Part shown: one piece after another, positions 27,595 to 37,682 of the stretch | Position numbering within the stretch: position 1 is the first letter of the stretch | Layout: every line of letters begins with the position of its first letter | Source: Actinacidiphila sp. DG2A-62 | GTDB taxonomy: Bacteria; Actinomycetota; Actinomycetes; Streptomycetales; Streptomycetaceae | Length of the DNA stretch: 64,000 nucleotides | Direction of reading: 5' to 3' | NCBI RefSeq assembly: GCF_035825295.1 | Contig: NZ_JAYMGI010000002.1 | Location: 1,302,001-1,366,000, forward strand | The notes under the pieces: generated by a model | Databases searched by the model: none | Told to the model about the DNA's origin: nothing | What the model saw: the letters and a program-made list of their open reading frames with translations, nothing else | Program-made: the position numbers and the translations under genes

Positions 27595-27627
27595 GAGCGG
27601 CGCCCGCCTCCCCGGCGGGCGCCGCTC
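27595..27627. terminator. Strong bidirectional terminator between parJ and mshC
   Basis: Perfect 14-bp arms GAGCGGCGCCCGCC (27595-27608) and GGCGGGCGCCGCTC (27614-27627) around a 5-base loop, midway between the convergent stops. The most obvious terminator in this part of the window. Confidence 0.8.
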
Positions 27628-27680
27628 GCCGCTGTCGGAACCGGAAGCGCCGGCGCGCGTACCGGACCGCGCCGCCGCGC

Positions 27681-28910
27681 CTAGAGCGCCACTCCCAGCA
27701 GCGCGTCCACCGCGCGGGAGGCCAAGCCCGGCGCGCCGGTGTCCGTGCCGCCGCCGGCGGCCTGCGCCGCCGCCCACGCGTCGACCGCGGCCAGCGCGCG
27801 CGGCGCGTCCAGGTCGTCGGCCAGCGCCTCGCGGATCTGCTCGACCAGGGCGTCGGCGGGCGGCCCGTCCGGCCGGGAGACCGCGGCCCGCCAGCGGCCG
27901 AGCCGTTCGACCGCCTCGGCGAGCACCGCGTCCGTCCACTCCCAGTCCGACCGGTAGTGGTGGGCGAGCAGCGCGAGCCGGATCGCCGCCGGGTCGACGC
28001 CCTCGCGGCGCAGCGTGGAGACGAAGACCAGGTTGCCCTTGGACTTCGACATCTTCTCGCCGTGCAGCGCCACCATGCCGGCGTGCACGTAGGCCTTGGC
28101 GAAGGGGTAGTCGCCGGTGAGCACCTGGGCGTGCGAGGCGCCCATCTCGTGGTGCGGGAAGGCCAGGTCGGAGCCGCCGCCCTGGACGTCGAAGCCCATG
28201 CCGAGGTGGTCGAGCGCGATCGCCACGCACTCGATGTGCCAGCCGGGCCGGCCCCGGCCCAGCGAGGCGCCGTCCCAGCTCGGCTCGCCGGGGCGGGCCG
28301 CCATCCACAGCATCGGGTCCAGCGGGTTCTTCTTGCCCGGCCGGTCCGGGTCGCCGCCGCGCTCGGCGGACAGCGCCCGCATCGCGGCGGCGTCGAGCCC
28401 GGCGACCTTGCCGAAGTGCGGGTCGGCCTCGACCGAGAAGTAGACGTCGCCGTCCAGGTCGTAGGCGGCGCCCGCCTCCCGCAGCCTCTCGACCAGCGGC
28501 ACGATGCCCGGTATGGCCTCGACCGCGCCGATGTAGTGCGCCGGCGGCAGCATCCGCAGCGCGGTCATGTCCTCGCGGAACAGCGCGGTCTCGCGCTCGG
28601 CGAGCGCGGTCCAGTCGTCGCCGGTGGCCACCGCGCGCTCCAGCAGCGGGTCGTCCACATCGGTGACGTTCTGCACGTACTCCACCTGGCGCTTCGTGTC
28701 CAGCCACACCCGCTGCACCAGGTCGAACGCGTTGTAGGTGGCCGCGTGACCGATGTGGGTGGCGTCGTAGGGCGTGATCCCGCAGACGTAGATGCGGGCG
28801 ACCGGACCGGGGTCGACGGTGACGGGACCGCCGGTCGAGGTGTCGTGGAGACGGAGGACGCGTCCGGCGCCGGGAAGGGCGGGGACGTCGGAGGCTGGCC
28901 AGGCATGCAT
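27681..28910 (-). CDS. mshC: Cysteine:1D-myo-inosityl glucosaminide ligase
   Basis: MshC joins cysteine to GlcN-inositol in mycothiol biosynthesis, the actinobacterial counterpart of glutathione. It is a relative of cysteinyl-tRNA synthetase without the tRNA-binding domain, and 409 residues is the expected length. Seen: the N-terminal [14 protein letters not shown], zinc Cys in [16 protein letters not shown], the HIGH-like ATP motif in the same stretch, [12 protein letters not shown], and the KMSKSKGN loop near 300. The ATG at 28910 has no Shine-Dalgarno; TAGTCT ends 6 bases before it on the minus strand, so a leaderless transcript is likely. It is convergent with parJ. Confidence 0.95.
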   Translation of the reverse strand: MHAWPASDVPALPGAGRVLRLHDTSTGGPVTVDPGPVARIYVCGITPYDATHIGHAATYNAFDLVQRVWLDTKRQVEYVQNVTDVDDPLLERAVATGDDWTALAERETALFREDMTALRMLPPAHYIGAVEAIPGIVPLVERLREAGAAYDLDGDVYFSVEADPHFGKVAGLDAAAMRALSAERGGDPDRPGKKNPLDPMLWMAARPGEPSWDGASLGRGRPGWHIECVAIALDHLGMGFDVQGGGSDLAFPHHEMGASHAQVLTGDYPFAKAYVHAGMVALHGEKMSKSKGNLVFVSTLRREGVDPAAIRLALLAHHYRSDWEWTDAVLAEAVERLGRWRAAVSRPDGPPADALVEQIREALADDLDAPRALAAVDAWAAAQAAGGGTDTGAPGLASRAVDALLGVAL

Positions 28911-29046
28911 GAGAGGAGACTAACCGGACGACCCGGCAGCAAAACGGCGGGGAGCAGCGACGACGCCCTGTCGGCCCCGGTCCGGCGGCCCGCGGGGCCC
29001 GCGCCCCCGACCGGCCCCGACCGCTGCCGGCGGGGCCGCGCGGTGC

Positions 29047-29909
29047 TCAGACCGGCGGCCAGGGGATGGCGGGCCACCCGCCGCCGGGCGAGGGGTGCCT
29101 GCCGGTCTCGCGCAGCCGGTCCACCCGCTCCCGCAGCGCGGCCGTCTCCGCCTCGGTGAGCAGCTCGGCCAGCCGGTCGCCGAGCGGTCCGCGCAGGTCC
29201 GCGGCGATCCGTTCGAGCACCGGTCCGGCCTCGTCCGGCAGCGGTTCGCCGGCCCAGCCCCACAGCAGGGTGCGCAGCTTGTCCTCGGTGTGGAAGGTGA
29301 CGCCGTGGTCGATGCCGTAGAGCCGGCCACCGGCGGCGGGGAGCAGGTGGCCGCCCTTGCGGTCGGCGTTGTTGATCACCGCGTCCAGCACGGCTATCCG
29401 GCGCAGCCGCGTGTCGTCGGCGTGCACCAGCAGGGCGGTGCGGCCCTCCTCCAGCTGCGCCTCGGCGACCCGCTTCCAGCCGGGGCCGGCTCGCGGTCCT
29501 CGGTGAGCGCGAGCAGCGCGCCCTCCTCGTCGCCGGCCGAGTCGATCCACAGCTGCACCATGCCCTGGCCGTACGGGCCGTCGCGCAGCACGGTCGGCGG
29601 AACCAGCCCCCAGCCGGTGGCCTCGGAGACCAGGTACGCGGCGACCTCGCGCTCGGCCAGGGTGCCGTCGGGGAAGTCCCACAGCGGCCGCTCACCGGAC
29701 ACCGGCTTGTACACGCAGGCGACCGTACGGCCCTGGTGGGCGCACTCGCAGTACAGCACCGCGTTGGAGGCGTCCTGGACCCGGCCGCGCACGGTCAGCT
29801 CGCCGTGGGTCAGCGCCGCGATGTCCGCCGCCGGGTCCGCGGCGGGCTCCGCGGCCGGCTCGGCGCCGGCGCTCAGGCCGACCTCCGGTAACCGTTCTGA
29901 CGCGGGCAT
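29047..29909 (-). pseudogene. Kinase-like protein of the SCO1664 family, apparent frameshift
   Basis: The protein (about 287 residues if repaired) has a fold related to phosphatidylinositol-kinase/HipA-like kinases: CVYKPVSGERPLWDF (nucleotide-binding region), VLDAVINNADRKGGHLL (catalytic loop) and YGIDHGVTFHTED (metal loop). The ATG at 29909 has GGAAGGA upstream, and its start overlaps the end of the DUF3090 gene by 37 bases. The frame breaks at a run of four G (29482-29485 on the plus strand): the upstream frame gives EDREPAP and the downstream frame GWKRVAEAQLEEG, and one added base joins them. Conservation on both sides suggests a sequencing error rather than decay. Confidence 0.8.
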
Positions 29910-30463
29910 ACGTGTCCTTCCGGGTCCAGGGGCAGGCTGCACAGCGGACAGGGCGGCCGGCAGGCCGAGACGACGTCGAGGGCGCGCTTGGCGAAGGAGC
30001 GGGCCTGGGCGCCGGTGAGCAGCACCCGCAGCAGCGGCGGGCCGTTCTCCTCGTCCTGGAGCATCTCCTCCTCGGTGGCCTCCAGCTCCTCCTCGTCCTC
30101 GGCCGCGATCTCGACCAGGGCCTGGGCCTCGATGACCATCCGGTCGTGGGCGCCGTCCCATGCCAGCGCCATGGTGCCGACCCGGAACTCCTCCTCGACG
30201 GGGACGTCCAGGGGCGCGGTGTCGGACAGCTCGGCGGGCGCGACGGCCGGCACCGGCGCGTTGCCGCCGCTGCGCCGCACGACCTCGTCCAGCAGTTCGT
30301 CGATGCGCTCGGCGAGCGCCGCCACCTGGGTCTTCTCCAGCGCGACACTGGTGGTCCGGCCCTTGGCGGTGGCCTGCAGGAAGAACGTCCGCTGGCCGGG
30401 CTGGCCGACGGTCCCGGCGACGAAGCGGTCGGGGTGTTCGTAGAAGAAGACCTGACGCGGCAC
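29873..30463 (-). CDS. DUF3090 family protein with C-terminal zinc ribbon
   Basis: A 196-residue actinobacterial conserved protein of unknown function. It begins MPRQVFFYEHPDRFVAGTVGQPGQRTFFLQA and has a long acidic segment in the middle (AEDEEELEATEEEMLQDEE). It ends with a likely zinc ribbon, CPLCSLPLDPEGHVCPR. The GTG at 30463 follows GGAGCAAGG. It lies between a histidine phosphatase and the SCO1664-family kinase-like gene, an order conserved across actinobacteria, so the three probably act in one process involving phosphate transfer; that is inference from context only. Confidence 0.88.
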   Translation of the reverse strand: MPRQVFFYEHPDRFVAGTVGQPGQRTFFLQATAKGRTTSVALEKTQVAALAERIDELLDEVVRRSGGNAPVPAVAPAELSDTAPLDVPVEEEFRVGTMALAWDGAHDRMVIEAQALVEIAAEDEEELEATEEEMLQDEENGPPLLRVLLTGAQARSFAKRALDVVSACRPPCPLCSLPLDPEGHVCPRQNGYRRSA

Positions 30464-30552
30464 GCCTTGCTCCGTTTACTTGTCTGAACGGTGGGGAGTC
30501 CGTGGTGCTCAGCGGTGGTGCCGCCGGTCATCCACCCTACTGCGGAAGCCGA

Positions 30553-31299
30553 TCACGAGGGGCCGGTGGAGCCTCCCACCACGGCGTCGCCCGCCGGGAT
30601 CGCGGCGGCGCCGTCCCCGGTGGCGGGCGACGCCCCCTGCGGCGCGTCCGCGGGCCTGGGCGGGGGCGCGAGGCCGCTGAGGTCGCCGGTGTCGCCGAGC
30701 CGGAGCAGGAACGGCCGGTGCGGGGTGTAGCCGATCGCGGTGACCGAGCAGGGCGCCGCGGTGATGCGCTGGAAGAGGTCGAGGTGCAGCCCGAGGGCGT
30801 CGGCGACCAGCGCCTTGATGATGTCGCCGTGCGAGCAGAGCGCGTACACCGCGTCCGGGCCGTGCTCGGCCTCGATCCGGGCGTTCCAGTCGCGGACCGC
30901 GTCCACCGCCCGGGCCTGCATCGCGCGCAGGCTCTCGCCCTCCTCCCCGGGGAAGACGGCGGCCGAGGGGTGGCGCTGCACGGTCTCCCACAGCGGCTCG
31001 GCGGCGAGCTCGGAGAGCTTGCGGCCGGTCCAGTCGCCGTAGTGGCACTCGCCGATCCGCTCCTCGGTGTGCAGCGGCAGTTCCGGGCGGGTGTCCAGGA
31101 GCGGTCCGACGGTCTCCCGGCAGCGCTGGAGCGGGCTGCAGACGACGGCGGCCAGCGGCAGGCCGGCCAGCCGGGCGGCGAGCGCGGTGGCCTGGGCACG
31201 GCCGGTCTCGTCGAGGGCGACGCCGGGACTCCACCCGGCCAGCACCCCCTCCGCGTTGGCGGTGGAACGGCCGTGCCGGACGAGGATGACGGTGGGCAT
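30553..31299 (-). CDS. Histidine phosphatase family protein (MSMEG_4193 type)
   Basis: A 248-residue phosphoglycerate-mutase-like phosphatase. The catalytic RHG triplet is in VILVRHGRSTANAEG near residue 9. The second Arg is in VCSPLQRCRETV, the acid Glu in HTEERIGECHYGDWTGRK, and the second His in YALCSHGDIIKAL. The last 40 residues are a Pro/Ala/Gly-rich tail. The ATG at 31299 is preceded by GGTGGCGGA. First gene of the phosphatase, DUF3090 and kinase-like series on the minus strand. Substrate unknown. Confidence 0.9.
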   Translation of the reverse strand: MPTVILVRHGRSTANAEGVLAGWSPGVALDETGRAQATALAARLAGLPLAAVVCSPLQRCRETVGPLLDTRPELPLHTEERIGECHYGDWTGRKLSELAAEPLWETVQRHPSAAVFPGEEGESLRAMQARAVDAVRDWNARIEAEHGPDAVYALCSHGDIIKALVADALGLHLDLFQRITAAPCSVTAIGYTPHRPFLLRLGDTGDLSGLAPPPRPADAPQGASPATGDGAAAIPAGDAVVGGSTGPS

Positions 31300-31578
31300 G
31301 TCCGCCACCGTAACCCTTGGGGCGCGCGGGCGTTGTGCTGGGTGACGGCCGTGGCGGGGAAGATCCCCCGAGCCCCCACCACGGCCGCGGAAAATCCCGG
31401 CGGATCGCGGCATCCGCGGCGCCGGGCACTCCTCGCTGCCGCCGCGCCTCGATAGGGTGCCGGTGCCAGTCGCCGCCGACCGCCGGGCGCGGCGTTGACC
31501 GCGGGCCCCGGTGGGCGTCGGGCGACGGGCCCCAGGGGCGTGAGGCCCCCGGGCGCCGGTATCGCGAAGCGGGTGGAG

Positions 31579-32193
31579 ATGTTCGGCAAGGCCACGAGGA
31601 GCCGTCCGCAGGCCCCGCCGGGAGCGGCCGCGGCAGGCGCGGACTGGTCCCCCTACCCGCGGCTGGAGGACGCCGCGCGGGTGTACTTCCTGCACGCGGA
31701 CGTCGCGCTGGAGGCGATCGACGGCGTGCTCGGCCGCCGCCGGGTGCGCGGTTTCACCCTGGAGCGGGTGGTGGACCTGACCGACGCGGGCACCTCGGTC
31801 TGGCAGGAGGCGGCGGTCTGCGACGGGCGGCGGCTGATCCTGTGGCACAGCGAGGAGCTGGCCGACGACACGGCGCCCGGCGGCACGGTGCTCGACTCCT
31901 CGGTGCAGGTGCTGCCGCTGGACACGATCGGGCACGTCGGGATGCGGACGCTGGTCGGCAGGGACGAGCGGGGCGGGCGGGTGGACCGCGGCGTGCACCT
32001 GGTGCTGGCCACCGCGACGCCGCACGAGCTGAGCGCGGTGGCCCCGGAGCCGGGGTCCGCGCTGCCCGCGTCGGCGAAGCTGCGCCCCGAGGCCTTCCGC
32101 TTCAGCAAGTCGCTGGACGACGGCGGGGCCGGGCAGATAGCCCGGCTGATCGCGTTCGGCCGGCTGATGGGCCGGCTGGTCCCCGGCGTCTGA
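31579..32193 (+). CDS. Conserved hypothetical protein
   Basis: About 204 residues from the ATG at 31579 (MFGKATRSRPQAPP); a GTG two codons upstream is equally possible since no good ribosome binding site marks either. After a short Pro/Ala-rich N-terminus the protein is a soluble mixed alpha/beta domain (YPRLEDAARVYFLHADVALEAIDGVLG; GTVLDSSVQVLPLDTIGHVGM). I recognise no catalytic motif. It is divergent from the histidine phosphatase and convergent with the F420-type oxidoreductase. The 279 bases upstream hold no other gene. Confidence 0.65.
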   Translation: MFGKATRSRPQAPPGAAAAGADWSPYPRLEDAARVYFLHADVALEAIDGVLGRRRVRGFTLERVVDLTDAGTSVWQEAAVCDGRRLILWHSEELADDTAPGGTVLDSSVQVLPLDTIGHVGMRTLVGRDERGGRVDRGVHLVLATATPHELSAVAPEPGSALPASAKLRPEAFRFSKSLDDGGAGQIARLIAFGRLMGRLVPGV

Positions 32194-32274
32194 CGCGGCG
32201 TCCGGGGTCGGCGCGTCCGGCCGCCTCGATCCGGTGCGCCCGGTACCCCCGGTCGTGCCCCGCTGGGGGGTGGG

Positions 32275-33324
32275 TCACGCCAGGCCGGCGTGCTCCAGGG
32301 CCTGGACGCCGGCCCGCAGCGAGGCGATCCGCTCGTCCAGCGTGAAGCCCGCCGGCGCCAGCGTCAGCGTGGTCACACCGGCCTCGGCGTACTCGCGCAT
32401 GCGGTCGGCGATCCGCTCGACCGGGCCCAGCAGGCAGGTGGAGTCGATGAGTTCGGCCGGCACCGCCGCGGCGGCCGCGTCCTTCTCCCCGGCCAGGTAC
32501 TTCTCCTGGATCTCCGCGGCCTCCTTCTCGTAGCCCATGCGGCCGGCCAGCTGGTTGTAGAAGTTCTGCTTGCGACTGCCCATGCCGCCGATGTAGAGCG
32601 CGGTGTACGGGCGGAAGAGGTCGGCGAGCGCGGGGACGTCGTCGCCGACGGCCAGCGGCAGCGTCGGGCACACGTCGAAGCCGTCCAGGGTCAGGCCCGC
32701 CTTCTCCCGGCCGACCCTGATGTGCCGCAGCGCGGTCTCCTCCAGGTGCGCGGCGGAGGGGAAGATGAGCAGCGCGCCGTCGGCGATCTCGCCGGTCTGC
32801 TCCAGGTTCTTCGGGCCGATCGCCGCGATGTACAGCGGGATGTGCTCGCGGGTGGGGTGGACGGTCAGCTTGATCGGCTTGCCCGGGCCGCCGGGCAGCG
32901 GCAGCGTCCAGTGCTCGCCCTGGTACGTCAGCCGTTCGCGGGACATCGCGCGGCGGACGATGTCGACGTACTCGCGGGTGCGGGCCAGCGGCTTGTCGAA
33001 CGCCACGCCGTACCAGCCCTCGGAGACCTGCGGGCCCGACACGCCGAGGCCGAGCCGGAACCGGCCGCCGGACAGCGAGTCGAGGGTCGCCGCGGTCATC
33101 GCGGTCATCGTCGGGGTGCGGGCGGGGATCTGGAAGATGGCCGAGCCGACGTCGATCCGCTCGGTCTGCGCGGCGACCCAGGACAGCACGGTCGCGGCGT
33201 CGGAGCCGTACGCCTCGGCGGCCCAGCAGACCGCGTAGCCGAGCCGGTCGGCCTCGCGGGCGACCGCGAGGTTGTCCGCGTCCATGCCGGCGCCCCAGTA
33301 GCCGAGGTTGATCCCGAGCCGCAT
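32275..33324 (-). CDS. LLM-class F420-dependent oxidoreductase
   Basis: A 349-residue luciferase-like TIM-barrel enzyme, probably using coenzyme F420. It begins MRLGINLGYWGAGMDADNLAVAREADRLGY. Further conserved parts are IFQIPARTPTMTAMTAATLD, GGRFRLGLGVSGPQVSEGWYG and PLYIAAIGPKNLEQTGEIADG, typical of the mycobacterial Rv3520c-like subgroup. The C-terminal half includes an insertion (KQNFYNQLAGRMGYEKEAAEIQ). The ATG at 33324 has AAAAGGGGA upstream. The natural substrate of this subgroup is unknown. Confidence 0.88.
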   Translation of the reverse strand: MRLGINLGYWGAGMDADNLAVAREADRLGYAVCWAAEAYGSDAATVLSWVAAQTERIDVGSAIFQIPARTPTMTAMTAATLDSLSGGRFRLGLGVSGPQVSEGWYGVAFDKPLARTREYVDIVRRAMSRERLTYQGEHWTLPLPGGPGKPIKLTVHPTREHIPLYIAAIGPKNLEQTGEIADGALLIFPSAAHLEETALRHIRVGREKAGLTLDGFDVCPTLPLAVGDDVPALADLFRPYTALYIGGMGSRKQNFYNQLAGRMGYEKEAAEIQEKYLAGEKDAAAAAVPAELIDSTCLLGPVERIADRMREYAEAGVTTLTLAPAGFTLDERIASLRAGVQALEHAGLA

Positions 33325-33454
33325 CCCGATCCCCTTTTACTGATGAGTAACGTCGTTGTCCTCCCGGACTGTAGCGCCCGTACGCGGCAGGCGTCGCCTG
33401 TCGGGTACGTCACTGCTGCCCATTCGGCCGGTGCGGGCGCTAGCCTCAGCGGTC

Positions 33455-34435
33455 ATGGAGCAAAGGCATCTCGGCCGGACCGGGCTGCGCGTGTCCCGGT
33501 TCGGGCTGGGCACCCTGACGTGGGGGCGCGACACCGGCGAGCGCGACGCCGCCGACCAGTTGAAGGCGTTCTGGGAGGCGGGCGGCACGCTCGTCGACAC
33601 CGCGGACGTCTACAGCGACGGCGGCGCGGAGTATCTGCTGGGCCGGCTGGTCGAGGACCTGGTGCCGCGCTCCGATCTGGTCATCGCCACGAAGGCCGGC
33701 AGCGTGCCGGACCCCGACCGGCGGTTCGACTGCTCCCGCGGCCACCTGCTGTCCGCGCTCGACGCCTCGCTCCAGCGGCTCGGCACGGACTACGTGGACC
33801 TGTGGCAGGTGCACGCCTACGACGAGGGGACGCCGCTGGAGGAGACGCTCCAGGCGCTCGACATCGCGGTCGGCTCGGGGCGGGCCCGGTACGTGGGCGT
33901 GTCCAACTTTTGCGGCTGGCAGCTGGCCAAGGCGGCGGCCTGGCAGCTGGCGGCGCCGGGACGCACCCCGCTGGCCAGCACGCAGATGGAGTACTCGCTG
34001 CTGCAGCGCGGCGTGGAGCGGGAGGTGCTGCCGGCCGCGGCCGATCTGGGGGTGGGGCTGCTGCCGTCGTCGCCGCTGGGGCGGGGGGTGCTGACCGGCA
34101 AGTACCGGCACGGCACGCCGCCGGAGTCGCGCGGCGGCTCGCAGGACATGGCGGCGTTCGTGGCGCCGTACCTGGACGAGACCGCGCGGCTCATCGTGGA
34201 CGCGCTGGCCATAGCGGCGGACGGGCTGGCGGTGCAGCCGCTGCACGTCGCGCTGGCGTGGGTGCGGGACCGGCCGGGGGTGGCCGCGCCGATCCTCGGC
34301 GCGCGCAACGCCGCGCAGCTCACGGCGGCGTTGTCGGTGGAGGCGCTTACGCTGCCGGAAGAGATCAACCTGGCGCTCGACGACGTGTCGGCGCCGCTGC
34401 ACCGCTACCCGGACCACGACTGGAGCACGCTCTGA
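33455..34435 (+). CDS. Aldo/keto reductase
   Basis: A 326-residue NADPH-dependent oxidoreductase of the YhdN/AKR11-like type. It begins MEQRHLGRTGLRVSRFGLGTLTWG. Tetrad residues are the Asp and Tyr of LVDTADVYSDGGAEYLLG, the Lys of IATKAG and the His of LWQVHAYDEGTP. The NADP-binding C-terminus reads AAPILGARNAAQLTAAL. There is no Shine-Dalgarno before the ATG at 33455; TAGCCT ends 8 bases upstream, suggesting a leaderless message. It is divergent from the F420-type oxidoreductase gene, with 130 bases between starts. Substrate unknown. Confidence 0.88.
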   Translation: MEQRHLGRTGLRVSRFGLGTLTWGRDTGERDAADQLKAFWEAGGTLVDTADVYSDGGAEYLLGRLVEDLVPRSDLVIATKAGSVPDPDRRFDCSRGHLLSALDASLQRLGTDYVDLWQVHAYDEGTPLEETLQALDIAVGSGRARYVGVSNFCGWQLAKAAAWQLAAPGRTPLASTQMEYSLLQRGVEREVLPAAADLGVGLLPSSPLGRGVLTGKYRHGTPPESRGGSQDMAAFVAPYLDETARLIVDALAIAADGLAVQPLHVALAWVRDRPGVAAPILGARNAAQLTAALSVEALTLPEEINLALDDVSAPLHRYPDHDWSTL

Positions 34436-34562
34436 GTCCACGCCGGGCCCGTCCCCGGCGCCCGGTCCGCGCCGGGCCGCGGTGGGTCCGGCGTGCACTC
34501 CCCCGGGCCTGCTCCGGCCCGGTCCCGCGGCCCAGGACCCGCACCACGGAAGGCTTGTCGCT

Positions 34563-37500
34563 GTGACCCCCGAACCCACCCGCCCCGACCTCGGCGCCCT
34601 CACGGCGGCGGTGCGCTCCATCGAGCGCGGCGAGAACCCCGCGGCCCCGGCCCCCCGCGGCGACGCGGCGGCGGCCCGCCGCAGACGCCGCGAGGCGATG
34701 GCGGAGGAGCAGGCGGCGCTCCAGGCGGCGGAGGCAGCAGAGGCAGCCGGCTCCGCCGGCTCGCCCCCACCGCCCGGTTCCCCCGGGACGTCGCCCGAGC
34801 CGAGCGAGGACGAGCCGGAACCGGCCGCGGCGGACGCGGAACCGGAGGCGGATGCCGCCCGGCCCGTGCGTCCACCCGCGCCGGAGCGGGACGATGCGGG
34901 CGAGGACGCCTCCCCGGCCCCGGCGGACGGGCGCGTGGCGGGCGGCGGACCCGCGGGCGACCGGACCGGAGACGCCGACGACACGGACCCGGCAAAGGCA
35001 GAAGCAGAGGCCGCAGGCGCGGCGGACGACGAGGCCGCAGGCGCGGCGGCAGGCGGTCGACGCTCCGGCGGCGCCGCGGACGGCCCCCCGGGCCGGCGGA
35101 CGGGCGCGTCCCTGAGGGCGACCGGTTCGCGGCTCGCGACGGGGGGGCACCGGAGGGCGCAGCCCCGGAGACCGCGGGTTCGGCTGCGGCGAGCGGCGCT
35201 CCGGAGGCGGCGGTCGGTGGCCGTGGTGTCGGGGGTGCGCTGGAGGCCCGTACGGCACGGGGTGCGCGACCGGACGCCGTGGGGCGGGCCGAGGCGGACG
35301 TGGCGGATCAGGCGGGCGCGGGCGCTGCGTCGCCCGGGGGACCGGGCGCGGCGGGCCGCGGTCCGCGAGCGGCTGACGCCGACGCGTCCTCGGCGGACGG
35401 CGCGCGCGCCGCGGGAGCTGCGAGCGGGTCCCCGGGAGCCGGGCGGGTCGTCGGCGGCGCGGAGGCGGTGCGGGGCCCGGCGGGCGCGTTCTCCGCCGCC
35501 GGGAAGGGGGACGGTCGCCCCGGTGATGCCGGCCGCGACGGTGCCCGGGGCGCCGGGGAGAGCCTGGCGGGCGGACGGGAGCGGCGGGACGCGGGGGCCG
35601 CGCAGGGCGACGTACCGGGCGGGGAGCTCGCGGGCGGACGGGAGCGGGCCGCACGGGGTGCGGGCCCTGGCCGGGGCGCCGCGGTCGTCGCCGTCGGGGG
35701 GCGGGGGGACGTCGACGCTGGGGCCGTTGCCCGGGTGCGGGAGGTGCTCGTGGCGGGCGGGGCTCCGCAGGAGTTGGCGGAGGAGGCCGTGCGGGTGCTC
35801 GGGCGGGGAGCCGCGGAGACGCTCAGGGACGACCCGTGGGCGGTGCTCGGGCTGGAGGGAGTGCGGCCGGAGCACGCGGACGCCTTCGCCCGCGCCGTGC
35901 TCGGCGCCGAGGCGACGCCCGGCGACGACCGCCGCTGCCGCGCGCTGGTCGGCCACCTGATGGAGCTCGCGGCCGAGCGCGGCCACACCGCGCTGACCGG
36001 TCAGGCGCTACAGGCCGCGCTCGCGCAGAACGCCGTGCCGGACCCCGCCGCCGCCGTCGCCGCCGCGGTCGAGGACGGCCGGCTCCTGGTGTTCCGCGCC
36101 GACGGCGACGACGAGCCGCAGGACGCGGCGGACGGCGAGGACGGCGGGGACGGGGACGCCGCCGACGCCCCCGTGCTGCTGGGCCTGGACCGCTACGCCC
36201 TCGCCGAGGAGAGCCTCGCCGACGGCCTGGTCCGGCTGCTGCGCTCCTTCGAGGCGGAGGCCGCGGACACCGACCCGGCCCTCTGGGAGCGGGCCGCGGC
36301 CGACGCGCCCTCGCCCTCCGCCGCCGAACTGATCCGCGCCGTCTCCGGCAGCGGCCTGGTGCTGCACTCCGGCGGCGAGGCGGCCCGCGCCGAGCCCGTC
36401 GCCCTGGTCGCGGCCGCGCGCGCCGCGGGCCTGCGCGCGTACGCCGCCGCGTACACCGACGACGGCAGGCGGCGGCTGGCCGCGGCCCTCGGCGGCGGCG
36501 CCGCGGGTCCCCGGCCCGCGCCCGACGCCCCGGACCGTGTGGCCGCATCGGACGCCGGCGTGGACGTTTCTGAGGCCGGCCTGGACGCCTCGGAGGCCGC
36601 CGTGGATGCTTCGGACGCCGCCGTGACCGTCGAGGACCTGCTGGACGGCGCCCGCGGCCCCGGCCGCAACCCGGACGGCAGCCTCGCACTCGACCTGCTC
36701 GCGGTGCTCGACGCGCCCCAGCTGTCCGTCGTGGAGGCCACCGACCTCGTGGAGGCGCTGCCGGACGGCGCCCGCCTGGTGCTCAGCGGCGACCCGTACG
36801 CGCTGTGGTCCGCCGGTCCCGGCCGCGTCTTCGCGGACCTGCTGGCCGCCAAGGTCTGCCCGCGGGTCACCTCCCGCACCCCGGACCCCGGCCCGATCGG
36901 CGAGCTGGTCTCGTGCGTGGGCGTCGGCGAACTCGCCGCCGTGGACGCGCCGGACAAGGAGGTCGTCGTGGTCCCGGCGCGGGACCCGCGCGAGGCCGTG
37001 CACCGCGTCGTCCAACTCGTCGCCGACTCGGTGCCGCGCGCGATCGGCGTGCCCGCCGACCGTACGCAGGTGATCGTGCCGGCCCACGGCGGCCCGGTCG
37101 GCACCCGCGCGCTCAACGCGGCGCTGAAGGAGCGGCTCAACCCCGGCCCCGGCAGGTTCGCCGGCTTCGACCCGGGCGACCGGGTGGTGCACGTGCCGCG
37201 CCCCGGCCGGGTGCTGCCGGCCACGGTGGCCGGCGCGGACCAGGACGGGCTGCGGCTGGACAGCGCGGACGGGCCGCTGCTCGTACCCCGCCAGGACGTG
37301 GCGGCGACGGTACGGCACGGCTGGGCCGTCACCGGCCACCAGGCGGCGGGCATGCGCTGGCCCGCGGTCGTGGTCGTGGTGCCGGGCGACGCCGGCCCGC
37401 TGCTCACCCGCTCGTGGGTCTACACCGCCTTCGGCCGCGGCGAGCGCCACCTGTCCGTGGTCCAGGGCGCGGACCAGACCCTCCCCCAGGCCGTCGCGGG

Positions 37501-37567
37501 GCCGGCCGCGAAGGACCGTACGACCCGCCTGGTCTCCGTCCTGCGCGAGCTGGCCGCGGAGGGCTGA
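34563..37567 (+). pseudogene. RecD2/HHH-type helicase-like protein with degenerate ATPase motifs, apparent frameshift
   Basis: About 1000 residues if repaired. The GTG at 34563 begins VTPEPTRPDLGALTAAVRSI, followed by 350 residues of Ala/Gly/Glu/Arg low complexity. A RecD2-like helix-hairpin-helix region follows (ETLRDDPWAVLGLEGVRPEHADAF; CRALVGHLMELAAERGHTALT), then an SF1-helicase-like domain (RLVLSGDPYALWSAGPGRVFADLL) and a UvrD_C_2-like end (GWAVTGHQAAGMRWPAVVVV). Where Walker A should be, the sequence is GLVLHSGGEAARAEPVAL, with no GKT. The frame changes at a run of six C (35084-35089); a seventh C would restore it. Probably a sequence error. Confidence 0.75.
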
Positions 37568-37617
37568 CGGACCCGGGACCGCCGCCCGGGCAGGGCGGGG
37601 CGGACGGACCGACGGAC

Positions 37618-37643
37618 GGACGACCCGGCCGGACGACCCGGCC
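37618..37643. repeat. Two tandem 13-bp units
   Basis: GGACGACCCGGCC occurs at 37618 and 37631, directly before the terminator hairpin between convergent genes. Related GACGGACC/GACGGAC steps precede it. Confidence 0.65.
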
Positions 37644-37673
37644 GGGCGGCCCCGGCGGGGGGCGGCCCGGCCG
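37639..37673. terminator. Hairpin between the RecD2-like gene and the convergent gene
   Basis: CGGCCGGGCGGCC (37639-37651) pairs with GGCGGCCCGGCCG (37661-37673) with a single mismatch and a 9-base loop, between convergent stops at 37567 and 37683. Confidence 0.6.
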
Positions 37674-37682
37674 TCGCCGGGG

